Positions 9,920 through 19,062 of a stretch of DNA of 46,412 nt are shown here, in pieces. Origin of the DNA: CAZTDD01 sp964612675 (GTDB taxonomy: Bacteria; Hinthialibacterota; Hinthialibacteria; Hinthialibacterales; JAKPRU01). The DNA lies in assembly GCA_964612675.1 (NCBI GenBank), contig CAZTDD010000044.1, positions 1 to 46,412 on the forward strand, written 5' to 3'. Position 1 is the stretch's first letter. Every line of letters starts with the position of its first letter. Below the pieces are notes generated by a model. That model had not been told where the DNA came from. It ran no database searches and saw nothing but the letters and a program-made list of their open reading frames with translations. The position numbers and the translations under genes are program-made.

Positions 9920-11371
9920 CTATTTCAGTTGTTCCCTCAACTGATCCGCCTTAAGGCATGCTTCAAGGGCAAGGTCTATGCAATATTCCGTCAGGCGCTC
10001 ACAGGCGGCGCTTCGATCGTCACGAAACAGATCCAGTGCTTGTTTTTCAAGTGCCTGCTGTCCGTCAAAAACACTATCTTCAAAATCGTCCCAAACAGCC
10101 CGCACCTCGTCCACTCGACTGTCGTAGTCCTCATGAACGATTGTCTGAAGGTTCCTGAATTTCCACCAGGCAAGATCCGTGTCCACGGAAAATGTTCCGG
10201 CGGGCGGCGTAAAATGATAAACAAAGGAAAGGTGTGTCGGAATATCCGCCGATCGATAGTAACAGTCCGGCGTTTTGGTAATGCCCAAATACCAAGGCGT
10301 CAGAACACTGACGGACGGTTCGGCGGTCGTGCGCCAATAAACGCATCCAGTCTCTTTCGGCATATTGGATCGCAATTGAAACACCGCCGCTTCCTGGGTC
10401 TCCGGGACGCAGATCGGCGCTTTCCGATCTCGGAGAATTTGCAGTACATTTCTTACTGTCAGTTTCTGTTGGGGTTGTACGGAAAAAGGCAGCGGTTGCC
10501 CACTGGGCCACGAAAAGATCTCGCCTGTGACCATGTGGTGCCCCCGCAGCTGCCTCGGATCCGGCTGTGCTAAATCGGGTCTTCCGTAGATTTTGGCGAA
10601 GTCGAATGGCTCGCCGCCGTCCGGATCATACCATCCACGTTCTACCGCATAATCGATAATGTCCGGCGAACTCCGAAAACGATTCTTGTCTTTCAAGTCC
10701 ACCTCACCAATGATGTACACATTTGGCAACAAAACCACTTCGTCATCGGGAACCCGCTGGGCAACCCATCTCCGGCCGCGAACGACTGACAGGAGCCACG
10801 CTTCATTGGGGTCGGCAATGACATAGGTTCGGCCCGAATCGACATAGCCGAACCGTTCAACCAACTGTCCGGCGAGCGTAACGCCTTCCAAAGCGCTCCG
10901 TGCCCGCTCGGCAACCAGCCGTCGCAGCATATACCCGATTCCACCCTCTTTGATTTCCCCTCGTGCTACAAGAGGAAAATAGCCGTCTTCACGCGAGGGA
11001 CAGCCGTCGCTCACTATCGCCACGCCCCATTCATTCATATACCCGTCGCTGAATTCAAGCCCGGGATTCTCACTCCATAAAAATGCTGAGGTCTCCTTGA
11101 CTTGTGGCAACACTCCGCCCCTGCGGAGGCGAACTGTCGTCGGCTCGCTGAATCTCCGCCGTGGAATCCGCCGGAAATTCAGAACACGCGTCCCTCCATT
11201 CTGCTCATTATGACCGAGCAAAACCGATCCGTCGGCAGAGGCTTCTCTGCCTACAACGACAGCATAACAGCCCCACACCGGCACACCCTCTGCGGTGAAA
11301 ATCACAAGAAGGGAACAGATTATCAACCGACGAAGAAGAGAATTCAAAAAGTTAAAGGGGTTCGAATGCAT
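9920..11371 (-). CDS. Secreted C69 (U34) family dipeptidase-like protein
   Basis: A 483-residue N-terminal-nucleophile hydrolase. The start has GAGGG about 8 bases upstream. Residues 1-34 form a signal peptide ending in VWG, and Cys35 (WGCYAVVVGREASADGSV) is the expected nucleophile released by processing. ADGSVLLGHNEQ and MNEWGVAIVSDGC are standard C69 landmarks, and the length fits the family. Members cleave dipeptides or related amides outside the cytoplasm, and many copies are common in Hydrogenedentota-like genomes. It converges on the propeller gene with only 44 bases between them, and its upstream neighbour on the same strand is a pseudopilin. The substrate is unknown. Confidence 0.85.
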   Translation of the reverse strand: MHSNPFNFLNSLLRRLIICSLLVIFTAEGVPVWGCYAVVVGREASADGSVLLGHNEQNGGTRVLNFRRIPRRRFSEPTTVRLRRGGVLPQVKETSAFLWSENPGLEFSDGYMNEWGVAIVSDGCPSREDGYFPLVARGEIKEGGIGYMLRRLVAERARSALEGVTLAGQLVERFGYVDSGRTYVIADPNEAWLLSVVRGRRWVAQRVPDDEVVLLPNVYIIGEVDLKDKNRFRSSPDIIDYAVERGWYDPDGGEPFDFAKIYGRPDLAQPDPRQLRGHHMVTGEIFSWPSGQPLPFSVQPQQKLTVRNVLQILRDRKAPICVPETQEAAVFQLRSNMPKETGCVYWRTTAEPSVSVLTPWYLGITKTPDCYYRSADIPTHLSFVYHFTPPAGTFSVDTDLAWWKFRNLQTIVHEDYDSRVDEVRAVWDDFEDSVFDGQQALEKQALDLFRDDRSAACERLTEYCIDLALEACLKADQLREQLK

Positions 11372-11446
11372 GACAAATCCCTCGCGCCGAAAAAAGGTTG
11401 TTTATCGCGCTGAAAATAGCAATCTATATAAGAAACAGGGCGCAAT

Positions 11447-12025
11447 TCACGGTCCCAAACGTACTATGTCTCCGCAACTGTTCAGACCGTTCGTCGCGTC
11501 GTACGGATAGAAACCGGGATTGATTCCGCCGTCCAGCTGCTGCTCATAGTCGGGACCGGGCGAGACAAGACACCACTGGTACGGTTTGAGGTTATAGCCC
11601 CGCGAAGCCGCATCGTCCATAATCCATACCTGGTCATGCGGGTCGAAATACCCGTAACGCGGCGCTTCTTCACCATCATGGTCCGATTCGTGCTTTTGCC
11701 GAAATGGATCATGAATACTCTCGGGAGAACTGATGAATGCAACGGGTGTGGATAATGCTCTGAAGTATGTCGGTCCGGTATGCTGACCCCACTCAGGGTA
11801 AGGCATATAATTGTTGTACTCCAACCGGTACGATTCGATGGCGGTCGCGAGGCTCCGAAAATCGGCCTCTACTTTGCTGATCTTCGCTCGGGTTTGTGCG
11901 TTAAGGAAGTTCGGGACAGCGATCGCCGCCAGGATTCCGATAATAGCAACTACGATGAGCAGCTCGATAAGAGTGAATGCGTTTCTACGGCGTCGCGGCC
12001 GCAGATAGGTGATATCGTTCCACAT
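11447..12025 (-). CDS. Type II secretion/type IV pilus-like pseudopilin (copy 1)
   Basis: A 192-residue protein. The N-terminus RRRRNAFTLIELLIVVAIIG is a class III prepilin signal: basic leader, Glu at +5, and a long hydrophobic helix that should drive assembly into a pseudopilus. The residue before the cleavage site is Ala instead of the usual Gly. After the helix comes VPNFLNAQTRAKI, then a globular beta domain. The C-terminus has YDATNGLNSCGDIVRLGP, shared in outline with the other two pseudopilins of the window. It is divergent from copy 2 across 120 bases. No secretion ATPase, platform protein or prepilin peptidase is present here, so the core machinery must be elsewhere. Confidence 0.85.
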   Translation of the reverse strand: MWNDITYLRPRRRRNAFTLIELLIVVAIIGILAAIAVPNFLNAQTRAKISKVEADFRSLATAIESYRLEYNNYMPYPEWGQHTGPTYFRALSTPVAFISSPESIHDPFRQKHESDHDGEEAPRYGYFDPHDQVWIMDDAASRGYNLKPYQWCLVSPGPDYEQQLDGGINPGFYPYDATNGLNSCGDIVRLGP

Positions 12026-12145
12026 ACTTTGCCCCCTGGGTGTGAGGTTGTCGTCGTCTCTGTATATAGTACCATAGCTCAGTTTCGTTGTCGTCCTTGT
12101 TCGTCGGAAAACCGGAACGAATATCGGCCGAGAGAGGTAAAGACC

Positions 12146-12745
12146 ATGGCCTGTTCGCGAAATCTCAACACTACACGCGCATTCACTTTGATCGAATTGT
12201 TAATCGTGGTAGCCATCATTGGCATTCTCGCGGCAATCGCTGTCCCGAACTTCCTTAACGCACAAACCAGGGCGAAAATCGCGCGCGCACAAGGAGATAT
12301 GCGCGGTCTGGTCACCGCGGTCCAGGCTTATCGAGTGGATAACAACGGCTTTCCGCTGGATGCTACCGATTCCCGTGGATCCGGCCAGGCGATGGGCTAT
12401 TGTCCTCTCGCCCTGACAACACCGATTGCATACACATCCACCATTCCTCCTGACGTATTTCGTTTGCATGAGCAGCGGGACGACGGAGGAAGCCGATACT
12501 TCGCTGGACTCAATACACCTCCCTACTGGTACGTCAACAATGCCCCCACCAGCAACTGGGCCAAATCCTATTGGGCTGTTTTCCTCGAGGAACGGAATGC
12601 ATCGAAGGCCATTCAATTCTTGTTCGCTTCTATCGGACCGGACATGAAATGGAGAGTCGAAACCGGTGAAGCAATACGATTTGTCGAGTACGCTGCCTCC
12701 AACGGCCTGCATAGCTTCGGCGACATCATCATGACAGGTTCCTGA
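12146..12745 (+). CDS. Pseudopilin (copy 2)
   Basis: A 199-residue protein. The longer open frame starting at 11780 is ignored: the ATG at 12146 has GAGAGG about 9 bases upstream and places the prepilin leader at the N-terminus (TTRAFTLIELLIVVAIIG). Ala again precedes the processing site. VPNFLNAQTRAKI is identical to copy 1. The globular part differs (SYWAVFLEERNASKAIQFLF), and the C-terminus is YAASNGLHSFGDIIMTGS. It is followed after 77 bases by a large secreted protein on the same strand, a possible partner. Confidence 0.85.
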   Translation: MACSRNLNTTRAFTLIELLIVVAIIGILAAIAVPNFLNAQTRAKIARAQGDMRGLVTAVQAYRVDNNGFPLDATDSRGSGQAMGYCPLALTTPIAYTSTIPPDVFRLHEQRDDGGSRYFAGLNTPPYWYVNNAPTSNWAKSYWAVFLEERNASKAIQFLFASIGPDMKWRVETGEAIRFVEYAASNGLHSFGDIIMTGS

Positions 12746-12822
12746 TCGTTGCCGTACAAACTTGGCTAGAGAAATGCTCAAATATACATCATCTTATTTG
12801 AATCCAAATCATAGGAGAGAAA

Positions 12823-15060
12823 ATGCGTTACAGATCCTATCTTCTCACTATCCTTACATCGGTATTTATAGCCGGTCCGCTGCAGACGTCGGCTGACACC
12901 ATTGACGCAGTTAATCACGTTGAAACATACAAAGCGCAATGGTGGGGAGCGGACGGGGCGATTCGAACCAGACCCGACTTCCACGTGGCACGAATAGACA
13001 ACGGAAAACTAGAACTCTGGTACACCATCATCCCAGGCAGACCGATGGAGAAGTTCATTTTGCCATACTGGCCGATCCGTAGTTTCCTGTCCATTCTCGA
13101 TCGCCCCGCAGAAATGACTCACGTAAGCCGCACCGTGTTCACCATGGACGGTGAAACGGAAGAGATCGGCTTTTTGCCACGTAGCGGTATCGAACTCGCA
13201 GAACTCAATCAGGCGGACGTGCTCAAGATCCGCAACCGAAGCATCGCGTCCCCGGAAGATATAACAAAAGACGAACAAGAACCCAATCCTCTTATGATGG
13301 AACATCTCTTTCTCGTTCCGAAGGACAAGCGCGTTATTGAAATCCTAGTCCGTATCACAAATACCGGAGACAAAATACTCAAGAATGTTGTCTCCGAAAT
13401 ACACTATGAACAGGATTTTAATTGGAGCGATTTTGGTGCTGCAAAAGGTGCCGAGTATCGCGATATCGAATCGCCGGCTCAGGGAGACGCCGACGCGTTT
13501 TATGCCTTCTCGTGCGGAATGGGCCGCGGTTATGAATTTATTTCTCTCTCTTCGTGTACCCTAGCATACACGTTGTTACCGGAAAAGAATGAATGGAAGG
13601 TGAGTATAGGATGTCCCGCAGTGGATCTCGCCCCGGGTGAATCGAGCGTTTTTCGGTACGCTATTCGGGTGCTGAGAAACACACCGTCACAAATAACCGA
13701 CTTTCAGCAGAGCGATCAACAGCTGCTGCTCGATCTTCCTTTCAAAAGACACTCGGCCTCGTCGTACAAATCCCCCCCGCTCATAACCGATGGCCGTGTC
13801 ATGCTACCCGAGGTCATTGCCAGTCTGGAAAGTCAAAAAACAAGAGGAATTGACCTTCGCGATGAATATCCAACGGCCTTGAACAGCCTCGAAACTCTCA
13901 AGGATTGGGGATGCAACCTCGTAATTATCGAACCCGGTGAACCGAATGAAACGGCTCGGATCATCGAGAAAGCGCACTCCCTGGACATGGAAGCATTCCT
14001 TGTTGGCAGGGGACGGTACAGAGAAGGTTCCCCTGAGTTTGATACCTTTTACGGTCAGTCCTTAACTCCAGCACAGTTTCCCGATTCCCACGGTCAGGAT
14101 GAGGACCATTATTACTGGTTCTCCATGGAACCGTCCTGCGATTTTGAAGCGAATTTCCACAAACCGATGGCTGAAGCGACCCTGGACGAAAAAGTATTGT
14201 ATTGGGCCGACTGCTATATCGATAAATGGGAAGGAGTGCGCTCGCAACTCCGCCAATACACTCCGACGATGGATATCTGGTTCTACAAGCCGGCACCCAG
14301 CATCGCCCACGTCGAACCGTTGGAGTATTACAGCCTTTTCTTGCGCCGATTGACACGACTCGGCGAAACACTGACTGTACTCCCTTTTTACTACGGCATT
14401 GAATACGATCAAGCGGAATACATGGTCCGTATGTGGAAAGACGCGGGAGCACCCCGGGTCGTCTTTCTCCCAATGATTGATTTTATGGTAAAACCAAGTC
14501 AATTTATCCGCGCGATCACAGCTGCACGGCGCGGGCAGGCGGACGGTATGTGTGGATTTAATTTCAAGGTACTTGACGAATCGCCGGACCGAACATGGCA
14601 ATGGAAATCCATTTTATTGGCTGCTCTCGCGAATTTCCCATCACCGGAGATGGACGCATTTTGCTTTATTGAGGAACCCGCGGAATTGGTGGAGAAGCTC
14701 GCCGTCTCAGACGTAATCGTCATTTCCAACGCCCAAGAAACTGAACAATTCGTATCCACCTTGGAGGATTTTCTACCCGGCACCGTCCGTGTCGGGCGGT
14801 CCGTTCCTGAATCCCAGACGGAAGACTCGCTTATAGTCGCTATCGGCGGCCCGAAGATCCTCGACAGGGGGAATTGGGCCTACGATGTTCCGCAGAAGTA
14901 CCGCCATGGCAGCAAAGGTCTTCTTCAAATGAGAGATAATGCAGTATGCATTTCAGGAACAGATCAGGCCGGTGTGAAAAACGCTATACAACTGTTCCTT
15001 CGATTTGTACAACTCGTTCCGCAAGAGACGAAAGGTGGGTCCGGCACATCGATTCATTGA
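12823..15060 (+). CDS. Large secreted protein of unknown function
   Basis: A 745-residue protein with GGAGAG just before the ATG and a signal peptide ending near QTSADT. Residues about 30-310 are all-beta, resembling the N-terminal sandwich seen in some glycan-active enzymes (FHVARIDNGKLELWY). Residues about 320-600 read like an alpha/beta barrel (CNLVIIEPGEPNETARIIEKA, DMEAFLVGRGRY, PRVVFLPMIDFM). The last ~130 residues (LIVAIGGPKIL, VCISGTDQAGVKNAIQLFL) resemble the substrate-site or S-layer-like segment in which an enzyme or surface protein tests whether a residue is present. No family is recognised with confidence. It converges on the symporter gene and may pair with the pseudopilin upstream. 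Confidence 0.6.
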   Translation: MRYRSYLLTILTSVFIAGPLQTSADTIDAVNHVETYKAQWWGADGAIRTRPDFHVARIDNGKLELWYTIIPGRPMEKFILPYWPIRSFLSILDRPAEMTHVSRTVFTMDGETEEIGFLPRSGIELAELNQADVLKIRNRSIASPEDITKDEQEPNPLMMEHLFLVPKDKRVIEILVRITNTGDKILKNVVSEIHYEQDFNWSDFGAAKGAEYRDIESPAQGDADAFYAFSCGMGRGYEFISLSSCTLAYTLLPEKNEWKVSIGCPAVDLAPGESSVFRYAIRVLRNTPSQITDFQQSDQQLLLDLPFKRHSASSYKSPPLITDGRVMLPEVIASLESQKTRGIDLRDEYPTALNSLETLKDWGCNLVIIEPGEPNETARIIEKAHSLDMEAFLVGRGRYREGSPEFDTFYGQSLTPAQFPDSHGQDEDHYYWFSMEPSCDFEANFHKPMAEATLDEKVLYWADCYIDKWEGVRSQLRQYTPTMDIWFYKPAPSIAHVEPLEYYSLFLRRLTRLGETLTVLPFYYGIEYDQAEYMVRMWKDAGAPRVVFLPMIDFMVKPSQFIRAITAARRGQADGMCGFNFKVLDESPDRTWQWKSILLAALANFPSPEMDAFCFIEEPAELVEKLAVSDVIVISNAQETEQFVSTLEDFLPGTVRVGRSVPESQTEDSLIVAIGGPKILDRGNWAYDVPQKYRHGSKGLLQMRDNAVCISGTDQAGVKNAIQLFLRFVQLVPQETKGGSGTSIH

Positions 15061-15107
15061 CGCCGACTTCCGTTGCAGACTTCTCTGGTGAGCTGTCTGG
15101 AAATAGC

Positions 15108-16625
15108 TTACGCTGTCTCTCGTTTCGGCAATAGACCGGCCAAAAGCCCAACAACCAGACCGGCGGCCAGCGTCGCCGCCAGAATAATCGCTCCGATCCA
15201 GAGAAACGAAATGCGTTCTTCAGGAGGTCTCCAATAGAAGAACACGGTGGAAACATAGATCGTGACGAAACCTCCGACAAGAAACGCAGCATACGCACAT
15301 GCCGGTGCAAACCGCCGCGTCAACATCGCCAAAAGGAACACTCCCAAGAGAACGGCATTCAAATTCCCCCAAATCGCCGTCACTTCGATAATTGTAGTAT
15401 TCGCCTCCTCGGACACCAGCGCGATAAAACAGGCACAGGTCACACAGAAGATTCCCCACGCAATCACCCATCGTTTTGAAAGCGCAACATAACCTTCCTC
15501 CGTTCGGGGTTTCCTTCCGAGACGCTGATAGAAATCGACAATCGTCGAGGTTGTAAGACTATTGATTCCGGAATCCACAGTTGACATAACAGCAGCAAGA
15601 ATCGCACCGAAAATCAATCCGACAATACCCGCCGGCAGCTCCCGGGTTATGTAATAGCAAAGAATACTATCCTCCTCGACGGAAGGGGGCGGAGCGATTG
15701 ACGGGTTCACACCGTAGTGATGAAACAAGGCAGTCCCGACAAACCAAAAACAGGCAACAAACGGAATGAGTAGGATAAACTGGAAGACAGTGGATCGAAT
15801 CGCGGATTTCAGATTTGATGTGGAGAGATAGCGTTGGACCGTCAATTGGTCGACACCGTACGTATACGAATTCCATACGAGGACATAGGCGAACATCGAC
15901 CACAATGTCACTCGTTCGTATAAGGAAAACGAATAGAATTCCTCGGTCGCCCATAAATCGAAACCCCGATCGTGAGCAGTTGCATACGAGTAGATTCCGG
16001 CTATCCCGTCGTCGGCTGCGAGCACTAATCGGGCCAAAACAAACAGAATTCCCCCGAACAGAATAACAAACTGAACAACATCAGTCCAAATGACCGCTTT
16101 CATACCTCCCAGGTAAGTATAAAAAACGGCGATAATGCCGACAATCATAATAATGGTGGTGATGGGAAGTCCGAGCGCGGGCTGAAACGCTTTCGCACTG
16201 GCATAAAACACCACCGCTACATACGCGCTTCGCACCAGAAGAAAGATGCCGCTCCCGATCAGTCGGGTTGCCAGATTGAATCGTTTTTCAAGCAGTTCGA
16301 AAACAGTGAAAATCGGAGCCCGATGATAGAATGGAAGAAAGAGCCAAATAACCAGCGGTGCTACCAATACGACCATCGGGGAACGTGGGTAAAGAGAAAG
16401 ACCGTTCGCATAGGCCTCACCCGGCATGGCAACGAATGATACCGCACTGAACAATGTCGCGACAATCGAAATGCCCACCAAAATCCAATGCGTGGATCTA
16501 CCCGCCAGAAAGTAGTCCGCCAGCGTTGGGTTCTTCCGAAAAAGAAATCCGAGGCCGACTACACCGGCAAAATAGACCGTCAATACGGCATAATCGAGAG
16601 GTCCTAGCCCCGCAGCTGGTACCAC
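15108..16625 (-). CDS. Sodium:solute symporter (SSS family)
   Basis: A 505-residue inner-membrane transporter with about 13 hydrophobic helices. Family landmarks are YFLAGRSTHWILVGISI, the WTDVVQFVILFGGI helix and GLIFGAILAAVMSTVDSGINS. It begins with GTG, whose first base is the last base of the upstream oxidoreductase's TAG stop, so translation of the two is probably coupled. SSS proteins import sugars, sialic acid, amino acids or organic acids with Na+. Pairing with a catabolic oxidoreductase in a LacI-operator-controlled unit suggests a sugar or sugar acid. The exact substrate cannot be read from sequence. Confidence 0.9.
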   Translation of the reverse strand: MVPAAGLGPLDYAVLTVYFAGVVGLGFLFRKNPTLADYFLAGRSTHWILVGISIVATLFSAVSFVAMPGEAYANGLSLYPRSPMVVLVAPLVIWLFLPFYHRAPIFTVFELLEKRFNLATRLIGSGIFLLVRSAYVAVVFYASAKAFQPALGLPITTIIMIVGIIAVFYTYLGGMKAVIWTDVVQFVILFGGILFVLARLVLAADDGIAGIYSYATAHDRGFDLWATEEFYSFSLYERVTLWSMFAYVLVWNSYTYGVDQLTVQRYLSTSNLKSAIRSTVFQFILLIPFVACFWFVGTALFHHYGVNPSIAPPPSVEEDSILCYYITRELPAGIVGLIFGAILAAVMSTVDSGINSLTTSTIVDFYQRLGRKPRTEEGYVALSKRWVIAWGIFCVTCACFIALVSEEANTTIIEVTAIWGNLNAVLLGVFLLAMLTRRFAPACAYAAFLVGGFVTIYVSTVFFYWRPPEERISFLWIGAIILAATLAAGLVVGLLAGLLPKRETA

Positions 16626-18931
16626 TATTTCACCTCGTGCTGACCGGTTTTCACTTCGTTGATGTAATTTTGATAAGAAGATTCATACGCTCGGATCTCG
16701 TAAATCTCCGCTCGCGGATAACCGCAATTGGCCGCTTGACAGTTTATCCTAACGGCCTGAATCGATTCCGCAATGCAACAGACACAGATCTTCCGGTGAT
16801 GGTTGTTCCTTATGCGTTCGATTTCCTTCCAGCTGCCGTCCATTGTTTGGACAAGAACATCAAAGTCTCTCAGAGTCTCTTCCATTATAGGATCCGGATG
16901 AGGGACATGGACGGTTTCAAGCGGGTTATCGAGATCGGTGTTGCAGAGAATGTCAATTTCGTGAATTGTCTTCGGTTCATTCCACCGAAGTTCAATCCAT
17001 TCCGCCCTACCCATATTGAACGGCTCGGAAATCCAACAGTTCGGCAAAATATAAGGACGTGAATATCCATTGACTACATTTTGCGGGACGAAACAGTCTT
17101 GAAAAGGTTCGAGTGAAAACGCAATACTTTGTTTTTTCGGTTTCCAGATAAGTTGTCCCTCGTAATTATGATGCAGTTCCCTTTGTTTTTCGGGTTTCAG
17201 GGCAATGACTCCCACAGCCTTGTCTTCGGATGCGTGAAGCGCAACCCTCTCATTCGCTTCAATAATCAGCCAAAGAAACCCTTTCTTCTCCACACGAATG
17301 TCGGGAAGTAAATCGATGGTAGCGTCATCGGCTGCCCTTACGAATATCCGGTCAGACCACAGATTCAAATTGGGCACATAGTTGACCCCTTTGTCATTGG
17401 AACAAAGCCAGACTGAAATCTCCGTATCTTCATTGACGATTGCAGGAATAGAGATTCGCTGTAAGGTTTCGGTAACAACCGGAAACATCAATGCGAAATC
17501 TTCATGAAGCCGAATCAATCCTTCCGCAACGGGGTCAAAACCTGTCAGTGTCCGGTGAGACGATGCGGAAACCTGTGCGCTCAGAGCCACATTGTTCGGA
17601 TCCTCGTTCCGAACAAAATGAATATCTTGTGCTTGCCGGAGCAGGAGACGTTGAAGCGTTTTCACACGCTTTGCGTCCGAGAGTTCTCGTGGAGAAACCC
17701 CGGAGCGATGACAGAGAAACGCCGCCGTTCCTGCCGCCTGTGCGCCTGCCGCACATGTCCCCATAACGCGCGTTGAGCCAAACGCTACATGCGAACAGGA
17801 AATCAAGCGCCCCGCCAGGAAGAGATTCTTGATATTCTTCGAATAGTAGGCTCGATAAGGAAGCGTATATACACCGTCCGGATGGACCTGGTTGCACGCG
17901 TGGTTTTTCGAAAAAACTCCCTCTGAAGGATGAAGGTCGATCGGCCAGCCGCCCACGGCCACAGCATCGTCGAAACGTCGTTGCGACTCGATATCATTCT
18001 GACTGAGAACGGTGTCGCCTAAAAACCGGCGGGATTCTCGTTTTCCGGCGGTAGTCCCAATCCATTCCAACGCTAAGTTTTCGGTATCTTCGAAATTCCC
18101 ACTATTTTTGATATAGTCCCAAATCCCGTAAACAATCTCCCATAGTTTCCATTTAATGTTTCCGGCTTCATGAATCGTATCCAGCTCGCCTCCATACTCA
18201 ATCCACCAGAATTCAGGACCGTTTTCGAGCGGATCGATTCGTCGATAGCTTGGAATCTCTGTTTTACTGATATCCAGCGCAAATGAAGGTGGAATATATC
18301 GAACCGGTTTGCCCGCCTTCTTACTGATGAAGTAAATCGAACTTCCGAGCATGGCGCGATCGTCTTGTGCCGGCGCAAATGACTCGTTGAATTCGTCTCG
18401 AGATTCTCTGCCCATCCTGTATTCGGCACCCGCAAGATGCCCCACGATTCCATCGCCGCTTGCATCAAGAAAAAGCGGCGAATTGCAGAGGAATTCGGTT
18501 TGACTGAAAGAAGAGAAAGCCCGGATACTCTGAATGCGATCGGAATCCATGGAGTCCATTTCTACGTCGAAGACGGCGGTATCCAAAAGGAGAGTGATCC
18601 GAGACTCTCTGGACACCCAGTCGAGAAGCAGGGAATCCCAAATGACCGGATTTCCCTCCGGGTTCCGATAACGGTTCTCGACATAAAGTTCCTCCATCAC
18701 GCCGCCTTCGCGGGCATAACGATTTGGGGATCGTCCGTAGCAGGAAGCGCCGAGAACCCAAAGACGGATTTCGCTGCTGGAATTTCCTCCGAGCACCGGC
18801 CGGTCATGGATCAATAATACCTCCAAACCAAGCCGGGCGGCGGTAACCGCGGCGCACACACCGGATAATCCACCCCCGACAACGGTCAAATCGGAGGAGA
18901 TTTTTTTTAGAAAACGTTTTCTTTTGGCCAT
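16625..18931 (-). CDS. FAD-dependent oxidoreductase (FAD_oxidored type) with C-terminal beta domain
   Basis: A 768-residue protein. The N-terminus has the FAD-binding motif LTVVGGGLSGVCAAVTAARL (residues ~15-34), then GGNSSSEIRLW and FLDASGDGIVGHLAGAEYRMG, typical of the PF12831 group. It has no signal peptide, unlike the two-module relative at 32.3 kb, so it is probably cytoplasmic. Residues ~620-768 are a discoidin-like beta domain (AEWIELRWNEPKTIHEIDIL). The operator core at 18944-18953 ends 12 bases upstream of the ATG, so repressor binding would also cover the ribosome site region. The only visible ribosome site is weak (GAGAA). It overlaps the symporter by one base. A role in oxidising an imported sugar-derived compound is inferred. 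Confidence 0.8.
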   Translation of the reverse strand: MAKRKRFLKKISSDLTVVGGGLSGVCAAVTAARLGLEVLLIHDRPVLGGNSSSEIRLWVLGASCYGRSPNRYAREGGVMEELYVENRYRNPEGNPVIWDSLLLDWVSRESRITLLLDTAVFDVEMDSMDSDRIQSIRAFSSFSQTEFLCNSPLFLDASGDGIVGHLAGAEYRMGRESRDEFNESFAPAQDDRAMLGSSIYFISKKAGKPVRYIPPSFALDISKTEIPSYRRIDPLENGPEFWWIEYGGELDTIHEAGNIKWKLWEIVYGIWDYIKNSGNFEDTENLALEWIGTTAGKRESRRFLGDTVLSQNDIESQRRFDDAVAVGGWPIDLHPSEGVFSKNHACNQVHPDGVYTLPYRAYYSKNIKNLFLAGRLISCSHVAFGSTRVMGTCAAGAQAAGTAAFLCHRSGVSPRELSDAKRVKTLQRLLLRQAQDIHFVRNEDPNNVALSAQVSASSHRTLTGFDPVAEGLIRLHEDFALMFPVVTETLQRISIPAIVNEDTEISVWLCSNDKGVNYVPNLNLWSDRIFVRAADDATIDLLPDIRVEKKGFLWLIIEANERVALHASEDKAVGVIALKPEKQRELHHNYEGQLIWKPKKQSIAFSLEPFQDCFVPQNVVNGYSRPYILPNCWISEPFNMGRAEWIELRWNEPKTIHEIDILCNTDLDNPLETVHVPHPDPIMEETLRDFDVLVQTMDGSWKEIERIRNNHHRKICVCCIAESIQAVRINCQAANCGYPRAEIYEIRAYESSYQNYINEVKTGQHEVK

Positions 18932-18941
18932 TTCTCAGTTA

Positions 18942-18957
18942 TAGTATACGTATTATA
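18942..18957. promoter_or_regulatory. LacI-type operator 1 (between FAD oxidoreductase and regulator)
   Basis: The sequence TAGTATACGTATTATA has a palindromic centre ATACGTAT with a central CpG, as expected where LacI-family hinge helices insert. The 10-base core GTATACGTAT is identical in the four sites of this window. The site is 10 bases upstream of the FAD oxidoreductase ATG and 105 bases upstream of the regulator ATG. Read on the minus strand it contains TATAAT and TATACT, so a -10 element may overlap it. The presumed ligand-responsive binder is the adjacent LacI-family protein. Confidence 0.75.
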
Positions 18958-19062
18958 AAAAACCGCCTAGGGATCGCGCCACGAAAACCACAGATGCCGA
19001 ACTCATGATACTAGCCGATTCCGACTCTTTGCCGACTTCTTGCCAACTCCTTGCTGTAGACA

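Noticed and set aside
11780..12145. N-terminal extension of the second pseudopilin's open frame
   Set aside because: It runs antisense through the first pseudopilin, has no ribosome site, and would bury the prepilin leader inside the protein.
15855..15870. A partial operator-like sequence (GTACGTATACGAA) inside the symporter gene
   Set aside because: It matches only nine or so bases of the core, lies in coding sequence and encodes ordinary residues of the protein. It may be a weak secondary site but cannot be supported.
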